Assembly (NCBI GenBank): GCA_010645155.1
Contig: JAAGOF010000051.1
Location: 449,324-513,323 of the forward strand
Reading direction: 5' to 3'
Length of the DNA: 64,000 nucleotides
Source of the DNA: Tigriopus japonicus
Taxonomy: Eukaryota > Arthropoda > Copepoda > Harpacticoida > Harpacticidae
Each line of letters starts with the position of its first letter. Position 1 is the stretch's first letter. The translations under genes were made by a program, and so were the position numbers. Positions 1 through 10,300 of this stretch are shown in pieces. The notes beneath the pieces are model-generated. The model was not told the origin of the DNA. It saw only the letters and a program-made list of their open reading frames with translations, and searched no databases.

Positions 1-187
1 GACGTGCCACAGGATCCCTGAAGAGAGAAGATGAAAATCAAAAATGGTGACCAAAACAGTCAGAATATTGTTAAGAACTTCAAATAATTTCAAGTTTAAG
101 TGTTCAAATAATTTGTCTGAAAATAGGATCCAGAATGGCATAAGGTTTTTTCTTAGTTTTGATTAGAAGATCACATAATCCAGCAAC

Positions 188-617
188 AGAGTACAGTCAT
201 AAAGTGCGCCATCTAGTGGATTTCATGCGGCAACAGCCCGCCGTTCCCATGATACTCACATTTTTGAAGATTGCGACGGTCATTCATCAGTTTTGGACAA
301 ACTAAAGTGCCTAAAATGTTGATGGCCGAACTCCAAATGATACCTTAGTGTTTTTCTGATGAATTTTGACATATATCATGCTTAAATCACCTTTATAATA
401 GTCAGATTTCCATGCCATTTTGAGAGGGATTTCACTAATAATTTCAACCAAAACCCACCACAGGTCCATTAACAATACTCAGTCAACATTTGAGGCACTT
501 TAGTTTTTCCATAACTGATGAATGACCGTTGCAATCTTCAAAAATATGTGTATCATGGGAACGGCGAGCTGTTGCCGCATGAAATCCACTAGATGGCGCA
601 CTTTATGACTGTACTCT
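188..617. mobile_element. Foldback / MITE-like element with ~135-bp inverted arms
   Basis: Bases 188-322 and 483-617 are imperfect reverse complements over about 135 bases, separated by a 160-base spacer. For example, AGAGTACAGTCATAAAGTGC on the left matches GCACTTTATGACTGTACTCT on the right, and the CGCCATCTAGTGGATTTCAT block recurs inverted. The 8-base word TAATCCAG occurs just outside both ends (176-183 and 633-640), as expected for a target-site duplication of hAT-type length. There is no coding capacity, so this would be a non-autonomous element. The superfamily is a guess. Confidence 0.7.
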
Positions 618-1219
618 TTTATTATAGTGCTCTAATCCAGCCTTTCTTCAAACTTTCAAGACACCACAATTGAGGCTTGTCAAGTAAAAATCTGCTTGCT
701 TTTTCGACTAATATCAATGAAGACCTTTCAAATAAAATCATTCAGACCGTAAGTGGCTTTCAATAATCTTAAAACACTACACGATTGATTTTGTGTGCAG
801 TTTTTCTGATTTGCGGGAGACACCCTGAAGAAGGAAAACAAGCTCAGTCGGGCTATTCTTTAAAGTCGTGCAACAAAGTTCATGTGGCTCATAATTTATA
901 AAGAGTGTTTTAGTGTCTATTTTCCAATGCATCATCATTCCCTAATCAGTGTGTTTTGTTTAAAGTCTTGTAGTGTCTTAGAAAGCTCTCTAGGTGCTCA
1001 ATGTTCTCATGAATATCAGAAGTGCGAGGCCGGCCTCCAGAAAGCTAACTGAATGAAGGTAAGACGATTAAAACTTTTTTTGAGGATTATCATAAAGTTA
1101 CTTAAAGTGTTGTTCAAGCAGTTTTAAGTAGTGAATTTGCGTGTGGGTTAAGGTCCATATGCCATAAGATTCTAATCGTTAATCACCGATGTCAAAGATG
1201 CGTGACGTCACACCTCTCA

Positions 1220-1360
1220 GGTTAAATTTAGGTTAAGTTAGGTTTGAATGAAGTTAAAGTAGGTTTAAATTAGGTTAGGTTAGGTTTAAGTTAGGTTAGG
1301 TTAGGTTTAGTTAGGTTAGGTTAGGTTTAAGTATGGTTAGGTTAGGTTTAAATTTGGTCA
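1220..1360 (+). repeat. Degenerate TTAGG-type array (interstitial telomere-like repeat)
   Basis: About 140 bases consist of GGTTA / TTAGG units, mostly two or three exact TTAGG copies interrupted by TTTAAG or TTTAAAT, giving a higher-order period near 21 bases. TTAGG is the canonical telomere repeat of arthropods. The G-rich strand is the + strand. The interruptions and flanking unique DNA mean this is not a functional telomere end. Confidence 0.75.
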
Positions 1361-1371
1361 AATGTGACAAA

Positions 1372-2359
1372 AGTGTATCCCAAACCGCTGTCTGAAAATC
1401 ATTTTATTTAAACTTAAGAATACTATGAGCTAGCATAAATACTGTAATGTATAAGGAAGCCAGAGTGGTCGCGCGTACTAATGCGTTCTTATAAGAGCCG
1501 AGGGTAAAAAAAGTGCTTCCCCAGACGGCGTAGGCCTGTTGGGGATCGAATTGAAGCTGTCGGGAGAAATCCTTGTTTACAGGGAATCGCATTCCTTGTA
1601 GCGGTAGTAGAAAATCCGCAACAAACAAACAAACAAAAAAGTATATAATTCATCATTTACGTACAATGTAATTATGGTCAAGGATGCCTAAATATCCAAT
1701 TTTTTACTATTTTCCAACGTGCTCCCAAGTTTGACACACAAGGACTTTTAATTTGGCATAACCTTCTTTGCTTCTCTTCAGAACTTCATGATTTGATTTG
1801 TTATAGAATTTCATGAAAGACTAGTCTAACCTGGATATAAGAACATTCAACAGGAAAATATATCTTGGTATCACGTAGAATACATAGTGAAAGAATAGTC
1901 AGTTTTACTTTATTTGTTCATAATGCAATAGTATATTAGAAAGATGTGTTTTAGAGACCAAATTAAAGATATGAGAACTGTTTCAAAATGTTAAAGTTTA
2001 TTTTGATTCATTTTGTCTCATTTCTATCGATCTATTGTCAGTTTATTTCTAGTTTAGCTTATTTTTTTGTAAGTTTCAATGACAGTCAAATTTGTCTTAA
2101 TATTTTCATGTATTCATGTGTTTTCTATTCTTATTTTTTGTTTATGAGTTAGTTCAATGATCAGTATAAGTTAGAATGATGCAAATAAACCTTATTCTTT
2201 GAAAAAGTGTGTTCTAGGCTGAGTAAGAGGTAAGATAGTAGAATGTTCTAAGGGTGTTTTATCTGTTCATTGAAACCATGAAGAGGCATTACAAGTTTAG
2301 TGTTTTGCTTGAGTAATGCATTTTGTTATTCAAAAATTCCAGAAGTGTATCCCAAACCG
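1372..2359. repeat. 16-bp exact direct repeat bounding a ~0.96-kb segment
   Basis: AGTGTATCCCAAACCG occurs at 1372-1387 and again at 2344-2359; the match extends to 19 bases with one mismatch. The length is in the range of target-site duplications made by target-primed reverse transcription. The enclosed segment contains the possible SINE and AT-rich DNA with a CAAATAAACC word near 2180. No open reading frame supports a full element. Confidence 0.45.
1445..1642 (+). mobile_element. Possible tRNA-derived SINE with (CAAA)n tail
   Basis: A pol III A-box-like word (AAGCCAGAGTGGTCGCGCG, near 1457) resembles the D-arm of class II tRNAs (Leu/Ser). A weak B-box-like word (GGATCGAATTG, near 1543) follows, and the segment ends in AACAAACAAACAAACAAAAAAG (about 1619-1640). 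Head, body and short-repeat tail in this order are typical of a SINE. The B-box is poor and no second copy is visible here. An open 74-codon minus-strand frame across the segment is probably chance. Confidence 0.35.
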
Positions 2360-2587
2360 TTGCAAGTTGATGGATAATCATCAATTCTTTAAAAACTGAG
2401 ACTTTCTTCTTTCAAAAGCACGTTCTCTCCTTTTGTGCTTCTCCACTTGATCTTGGTCACCCCTGATTTGCCGTGCGCCGTCCAGGAAATTCTAGATGTC
2501 CGTGGCTCAACCCTCTCACAACACAAAAAAATGTAAAAATGATGATCGAAAGTAGGAGCATTTGAAATGAAAATCATTCTTAGATCA

Positions 2588-2613
2588 TTTGACCTGTGGT
2601 TGTTGTTGTTGTG

Positions 2614-2644
<31 letters not shown>

Positions 2645-2745
2645 GCTATTATTATTGTTGTTGTTGTTGTATTGTGATTTGACTTGCTGTTGTTGTATCA
2701 TGGTTTGACCTGTTGTTGTTGTTGTTGTTGTTGTTGTTGTATCGC
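2588..2745. repeat. GTT/TTG microsatellite in a TTTGACCTG minisatellite
   Basis: Three copies of a unit TTTGACYTG(N)TTG are each followed by a different length of TTG repeat, with GTT runs at about 2597-2643, 2655-2670 and 2711-2740. Read on the minus strand it encodes runs of Gln, Asn and Thr. No start context, homology or splice evidence supports a protein. Confidence 0.8.
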
Positions 2746-3974
2746 GATGTATTTGCATGCAAAGAATGACACATGTATTCAACTTTACGGCTCTTGTCTT
2801 GAACAATGAGTTTCCTTTTTTATTCCTTCTCGTTCGAATTTTGATAAGAATATGTCCACTCTATCATTCACAAAATTAGTAGCATTCGTAGAAATCAGAA
2901 CAAAAGATTAATGTAATATTATTACTTGACTATCTGTACCCTTCGCAAGGAGGTCCTTGAAATCTCCAAGTTAAATCCAACTTCAATAACTTTTTAGACA
3001 CAACAATGTTTGCACTAATATGCCACGTCTTTTCATTTTTTAAACTTTGTTCTATTCAGTCCTGTTGAGTTGAAACACACGATTTCCTCTTTTACAAACG
3101 AAAGTCCAGCGTGAGATCAAAGTTCATTTTTGATTTCAAAATTACGTGGATTTGAACGCAGGATTGGATACGCAGAACTTTGTTCTGGAAAACTTATTTA
3201 TGTTGAGATTCACTAAATGTTTCATTCCAGAAGGATGTAAGCCTAGCTTATGGAATATACAGGTACTTTGTCTAAAAACATTTTATACTCACAATGTTCA
3301 AGTGTGCCTAGGCGAAATTTCATTGATATCCTTCATTGTTAAATGAATTAAATGTACCCCAAAATATCTGGGAAACCCTGCACGTCTGATTTTGGAGTCT
3401 ATGTGAGAAATAAGGTGAAATTTGCGTGATTTTTTAAATCTTCTTCTCTTTCTTTTTCATTGCTTTTCTTGAACTTTCTGACAATGAAGTTCCGGAAATA
3501 AACACAAATGTATGAGGAAATATGGACATATTTCTCGTTTGCTTCCTGAGGATACTTTGATACTTCCCCTCTTTGCTCCAGAACTGAGAAAGAGATAAAG
3601 AAGAAAAAAAAGTCTCTTTTAATTTACGTATTCTGCTTTTGTATACTAGAATGTTTCTTATGTTTGACATGGCGAGCTTTCTTTTTTCCCATTAAAGATG
3701 CTAGATTTTCTAAGTTGAGCATCGTTCGCAAATTGCCCCAGGACCTCATAGTTTTCTCATTCTGGAATGCTCTTAATGGGCTAGGAGAGCGAATTTCCTT
3801 AGGTCCGGTCAAGATACCGCTCTCGATGCCCCACGCCCAATCTTGCTGAGGCAATGCTGTCCTGGCCTTTGTGCGGAGTCATCGAGTCAAGTACCTGAAA
3901 CTGTTTGTTTGAGCTTGTCCTCAATTTGGCCCACACACTTGATTTTGACTACATGGAGAGGTCACATTCAAACA

Positions 3975-6900
3975 ATGTGGCCAAAGTTTTGCAAATGCAC
4001 AGTTTTCGTGATAATTTTGGGATTCGCCGTGACCCAAAGCCACGCCCAAGAATACCTAGACACTGTCAACAAAGCTTCAAGTGGTTATAATGACTCCGAC
4101 TATCAGACCTCTGAGGAAGAAATTTATGAAAATTACTCTCCTGGATCAGGAAGCGGATCAGTGATCATCGACAATCAACAAGGCACGACTCGTGATGGAT
4201 CTGGATCTGGATCCTTGGTTGAATCCTCAGATTTGGAATTAGACGAGGAATATTTGGGATCAGGATTTGATGATGAAGTCTCCGGAACAAACTTGGGAGT
4301 CGAATCTTCTGGATCAGAACTGGAGATTGAATCGTCCGGTTCGGGAGAAATGGAAGATGAATTATCTGAGTCAGATGTAGAATCTGAGCCTGAATTAGGA
4401 CTGGAAATTGCGACTTATGAGCCAGGTCTAGAAATTGAATTTGGATCAGGATCAGGCGTTGAATCATCTGCCCCAGGTGTGGAAACGGTATCGTCTGAAA
4501 CTAGTTCATCAGGCATGGGATCTGGCATGGGATCTGGCATGGTTGGTACTGATATTGAAGTGGAAAAAGAGTCGTCAGGGTCAGTAATGGAAAACGAGCA
4601 CTCTGGAGACGAACTTGAATCAAGTGGAACTGTCGACAAATCTGATTACGTCGAATATGACACTAAAGAGGAAGAAATCACAAATGGAACGCTCGAGTCC
4701 GACAGTGGAGACACGAAAAATGCGACCAATGAAAATGAATCAGATGATGACTACATCCAATCCAGCCTTGAACGAACTGACGCGGGACATGAAATTTCCA
4801 ATGAAAGTCTAATTTCGTCGGTTGAGAATCAAGAAGAAAATTTAACTCTGTCGGTAGAATTGGAAGAAAACGAGACATTGTTTGATTTGGTTGATAACCC
4901 AACCACCTCCTCCTCGTCTGCAGAAGAGGGGTCGACGGAAGATATAACCGACCCAAATGATGAGGTCTTGAATCCCGACCAAGGCCAAAGCGAAGACATT
5001 GGGTGTGAGTACACTAGCTTTGGTTGTTGTGCAGATGGTATACATCCTGCTCATGGTCCAAACGAACTGGGATGTTGTTCAACCACTGAATTTGGTTGCT
5101 GTGCGGATAATCTTACTCCTGCCAAAGGACCATACGAAGAAGGTTGCTATTGCAAGGAAACCAACTTTGGTTGCTGCCCAGATGAACGAACTCCCGCCAC
5201 TGGACTAAACTACCAAGGATGTGGCTGCCAATACTCCGAATTTGGATGTTGTCCTGACCAAAGTACTTTGGCCAAAGGACCTAGCTATGAAGGCTGCTCT
5301 TGTGAAACGTATGAATTTGGATGTTGTCCCGATGGAAAAACTGTGGCGCAAGGAACCAACTTCGAAGGTAAATTTCCTATTTGTCATATGTTCAACCATA
5401 ACTCATGTATTGGTGAAAAGATACTTCCCATCTCAATTTTTGGGGTGTTTTATGAAGGCATGCCCCCTTTTCATTCCTCCTACTTTTCAATTTAATGGTT
5501 CATTGCACTTACAACATTCCCGGAGAGAAAGTTAACGATCCAGCCTGCACTCTCCAATTTCAAGCATTGGCAGACATCCCCCAAAACAAATACAGAGGCT
5601 GTCTAGAATTACTTAGCCAAATATGTGGCAGTTCTTTCCCCAATCGAGAGTCTCACCCATTTCTTTTACGCAGGATGTCAAGCTTGTAACAGCGAATTCG
5701 GCTGTTGTCCCGATGAAGTTACTCCGAAGCAATCGGAAAACGCGGAATGTGGATGCGAAGCCTCTCGTTATGGATGTTGTCTTGATGGGGAGACTGCTGC
5801 TTCTGGTTTCGATTTCCAAGGCTGCCCTAAAAAGCCTGGAGAATACTGTCATTTGAAGCCGGAACAAGGTCCTTGTTCCAACTATACAAGTAAATGGTTC
5901 TATGACATGGAATGGGGCGGTTGTAACCGTTTCTGGTATGGTGGCTGTGATCCAGGACGAAACCATTTTGATGATGAGCCTTCGTGCAAAAACGAGTGCT
6001 TTGAACCTCGAGGAGCTGGAGCTTGCTTCCTGAAAAAGGTGAAGGGGCCTTGCGATGCCATTTACAATGAGTGGTACTTTGACCAGGAGAGGAAAACGTG
6101 TTCCCAATTCGCTTACAGTGGATGTTTAGGGAACAGCAATCGATTCATGACCAAGCAAGATTGTATGGACATGTGCATGCCGCAAGATGATGTGCCAGTG
6201 TGTGGAAAGCCCAAAGCAGAAGGAGCTTGTGCTGGCGACTTCCCGCGGTTCTTCTACAATGGGGACACTGGTAATTGCGAGCCATTTTCCTACTCGGGAT
6301 GCTTGGGGAACAACAATCGATTTCTCACAATGGCCGAGTGTGAATCTTCCTGTCTGCACAAAGCCAGGCAAAAGCTAACAGACACGGTGTGCAAGATGTA
6401 CATTGAGCGAGGCAACTGTGACCAGGAGAAAGGGAAGGCCAATGCCACTCTTCCCCGTTGGGGGTACGATGAGCGAATGCGCAGATGCGTTCCATTCTTC
6501 TACGCAGGATGTGGTGGGAATGAAAACAACTTCGAGAGTAGAGAGGCTTGTGAAGGGGTGTGTCCCACAACGTTCCCACCCATCATCACACTGCCAAGAG
6601 GGGATGAGATCTTGGTGGAAAGGAACACTCAAGAGCTTAATCTTCCCGTCTCAGTTAGGGCCAATCCCCCACCCAAAGTCATGTGGATTCGAAATGGCAA
6701 GGAAATCTCTCCATTCGATTACAGATACGAAATCTTGTCAGACTTTTCTTTGACAATCAAAGAAATTGGGGAATTAGATGCTGGTCTGTATACGATTACC
6801 GCCGACAACGGGATTGGGAACATTGCCACCCAAGTGTTGGAAGTGATTGTTTTCCCATTGTTCCCTAAAGTCGACATCAAAATTGACAAATCCATTTTCA

Positions 6901-7334
6901 AACCAGAAACTCGAGTCACCATTCCATGTACCATTAGGGGTTATCCTCCACCTGAGGTTCAATGGTTCAAGTTGGGACGGAGCAGGAACGAACCAACGAT
7001 CCCCTTGCAAGAAAATCGCCCACATTTGACAATCGAGACTTACCAAACCACAACAACGATCACAGTAAGCAATATCATCATTGAGACAGCGTCAGATGAA
7101 GACAGTGGAAATTATCGATGTCTGGCCAAAACCCAATCTTATCCAGATGTGAGCGACACTCAAACGATCCAAATCCAATATGGACCTGGTCAACTGTGCA
7201 TTGATCGCCCTTCATACAAGCATTGTGCCCAAATTGTGCGCTACAAATTCTGTGGAAATCGTTACTATGGCCAATACTGTTGTCGGTCTTGCACTGAGGC
7301 TGGTTATGTTCCCGGTGGTCTTGTAGTCCGATAA
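3975..7334 (+). CDS. Ppn: Papilin-like secreted matrix protein with Kunitz, Ig and PLAC domains
   Basis: Two exons, 3975-5367 and 5674-7334, join in frame (intron GTAAAT...ACGCAG, 306 bases) to give 1,017 codons including the stop. A signal peptide (1-24, cleavage near SHA/QE) is followed by an acidic Ser-Gly-rich region (about 25-340) with many SGSG motifs suited to glycosaminoglycan attachment. Seven papilin cassettes follow (about 344-515, core FGCCPDG...GC), then four Kunitz domains (about 523-757), two Ig-like domains (about 760-955) and a C-terminal PLAC domain. This is the C-terminal half of papilin, a basement-membrane proteoglycan, but the N-terminal TSP1/ADAMTS-like part of fly papilin is absent. 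None of the Kunitz P1 positions is basic (S, D, A, D). I start at ATG 3975 because it opens the signal peptide; the frame extends upstream only through a TTG at 3843. It is clearly a papilin relative; strict orthology is less sure. Confidence 0.85.
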
Positions 7335-10300
7335 TATATTGAAGCTTTCCATTGATCTATGACGTAGAGTATCTTACAAGAGTTTTGTGAATATACACCG
7401 TTCAGGTAACTTGTGTACTCTATTTTGCAGGAAATGACCCATGCGCTTTGTTACTGTGTTATAAAACGCGTGCCTCTTTTCCACGTTTGCTCATAAGTTG
7501 GCAACATTCCAAGTCAAGTCAAGTTCACTTTCCCATTTTTCGTCTCGGCAATATTTGATGAGGTAACCAGATTTGATGAGCTTCTTGGCAAAGTTTAATT
7601 ATCCGGTAGATACCGATTCAGTTCTTGATCTCATCACATTTGGCATCACTTTGAATCGTTCATAACATTACGGCAATATTTTAGTTGACAAAGTCATGAA
7701 TCCGTGAGATTTTTTGTGCAAGTACAAGTACAAGTCAATAAGTCATGACATCTCCAATGTGACGTCAAAGAATTTGGTGATAAATGACATCTTTCCTCTT
7801 GGTTGTCATAAAAGTTGGAAAATAGGAACCTTTGATTCATTGTTCTTATGCTTTACAATTACTTCACCAACAATAAGGATGCGTAATATTGTCTGAGAGG
7901 GAATTTCAGACTCATCTACGTATACTCAAGCAATACTAAAGCATTGGAATTGAAAGGGTGAAATCACTGATAGTGATACAAATCTTGCACAAAAAAATAA
8001 ATAGGATCGAAAAAATATGGCCTTGCATTAAAATAAAACCCAAAGAACAGCCACATACGAATTACCTGCTGCTGTGTTCTTTTTCTTCTGATCTCGCACT
8101 TTCGTTACATTAAGTTTTCCGTCTTTACCAGCCTGCGTCTGAAAAAGCGCAACGTAGTATGAAGTAGTGTAGTAAGATAGGATGAAGAGGACAAGGAAGA
8201 AGAAGTTCATGAAAGGGCCAACCCAACTGAGTTGCCAATGTGAGTAGAAATGACCTTGAAAGGTACGGAGCAAGAAACAAGCACTCACATACAATTTGCT
8301 GTAAGGGGAACCTCGGTTTTGAGAAGGGTCCAAACCAGCATGGGGACATTTCATGCTTGCTCTCGATTTGGGTTGAATAGGTCAAATCGAGAGGCAAATC
8401 TTCTGAAGCGTGAAGCAATTTATCGCTCGATCCTTGAATAATCTCTTTAGCTGAAACCCAATGCTTGGCATAATGATGTCACTAAATCCGCCTCTCGAAT
8501 GTCACTTGAGTAAAATATCGGTGATGCTTACGCAGACGAATATCGTACAAGCAAATGGGAAACAACGGTCCATTGACGTGACGGATCGGCCTGACAAACT
8601 ATTCATTGGGTTTGCTAATTGATGTGAAAATCTCCGAAACATCATTTTTTAAGGCAAGACGTGTAGGCCTTTAGACGGGACGGCCCAAAAGCTTCAAATT
8701 TCCAAACATCCGATCTTGTTTCAGTCTAAAAATCATGGAGCCTCAGCAAAGTTCTCTTCTTGACGTGGAAACTTCACAACTCGTCTTTGCAAAAACAGAG
8801 TCGCGAACAGTTGCCACGTAAAAAATCTCAATCCGGGTGTCTGAACGTCTCCACACTTTGATAATATACCGCAAGCCGGGCAAATCCAGGCCGCCTTTGA
8901 CTCGATCGTATGTAGGCATCGATGAGAATGTAAGCGAATGTAGTTTGGTGTGTCGGGATCATCCACCATACATACAATACACTACAGACGTTCAGACACA
9001 GAGAGACGAACGAACGAGCCTGCGATGTAGTAATCGTGCAGTTCCGGACCGGAATTCTTAAACCGACTCTAGTCGAAGAACAACCGAGGGACCTTCCCCA
9101 CATGGTTTGCCAACTCCAAGGGTTTTCAACATTTCTAAAGTGAGTGAGGGTTGGTGTGAGACAAAAAAACGTCTGATGTGTGTCGTGGGGGATCAACAGT
9201 ATTCCGTATTTGACCTGTCTGATTCAAATATGAGGATTTGAGTCGAGATTAGGAGGGTGGAGGTCAATTGATCGACCGCAGATAGCTTTGGAAATTACTC
9301 CCCTAGTCAATACAACAAGAAGGTGAGTTTCAGCTTATGGGATATCATTAAGGAAATGTCGATAAAAACATGTCTTTGGACAATGAGAAATTGTTTTCTT
9401 TGGCCAGAGTTCGTTCAAAGGGTTAATAGAATCTGCATTTCTTCCGAGCAAAATGAAAAGCAAAACTTTCCCTTGCGACTCGAAGTTTTGGCTTTTGGCA
9501 AAGAGTTAGCAGATAAGCTGTAATTGGTAATTTTCTTGAGCCCATCTAGTCTTGAAACACGGCAGTAAAACGGGTGCCATAAATTTGAAGGAAAATAATC
9601 TGAGGTGTCATGCTGTAACTTTACTTGGAAGCCCATTTCCGTACAGGCGCAACACCTCAAAATGTCTACCGCTGAGTTAGGAATTATTCCTTCATTATCA
9701 TTGATTGACTTCATCTCAGGTGAATTGGCTCCCATACCTAGCGTTTCAAACCAGACGCGATTGCAGAACTGTGAGCATGATGACAGTGCTATAGTTGTTT
9801 AGTTCGTAGTGACCTTTTCAATGCTTGGATAATACTTACTTCAACCGCATTGCTCTACACCTCAAGCTCGAAGATCTGTATTTGAGTTTGGGTGACCAGA
9901 ACATGCCCTGATGTGGAAATAATTTTCATCTCCACCCATCTCAGCATGCCTTCCCTCATTGAAGGGGTAATTTTTGGCGTGAGGGTTGGATTTTACCCAA
10001 GCGCTAGAAACTCATCATTGCCTCATCAAACACATCATCAGTCAAAATGCGAAGGAAACGCCGACAATGCAAATTGACACCAAAATTGCATTGTAAAACC
10101 GCTTGGAACATTACTTTTCGAAAAGCATTAGGCAACGGGAATTCGGGATCGTGGAGGTAAATTGCTTGAAAACTTGGTGTCGCGAGAAATGTGGATGAAC
10201 GCGATTGCAAAATTTTCCAGTCATGTCGTAGTACACAGGAAGAATTGAACTAGGCTTTCCTGAGTCGATGCAATTTCGCACCCTTTTCCTCGTATTCTTT

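Larger units (their letters stand above)
1..3974. other. Repeat-rich intergenic region left of the papilin-like gene
   Basis: I see no protein-coding gene here. The stretch holds a foldback element, a TTAGG-like array, a possible SINE, a long direct repeat and a GTT minisatellite, each listed separately. A perfect TGACGTCA palindrome (CRE-like) lies at 1203-1210. An exon-like donor (AATGAAG followed by GTAAG) near 1060 could end an untranslated exon, but nothing else supports it. Bases 2750-3970 are AT-rich with nothing recognisable except the presumed 5' untranslated region of the papilin-like gene. Confidence 0.6.

Noticed and set aside
2585..2806. Minus-strand Gln/Asn/Thr-rich 73-codon frame
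   Set aside because: It is a translation of the GTT microsatellite; there are no start context, splice sites or flanking coding signal.
3843..3974. N-terminal extension of the papilin-like protein
   Set aside because: It begins at TTG, not ATG, and would bury the signal peptide 44 residues in.
4165..5399. Several open antisense frames in the papilin-like gene
   Set aside because: They mirror the repetitive SG-rich and cassette codons on the plus strand and show no domain or conservation.
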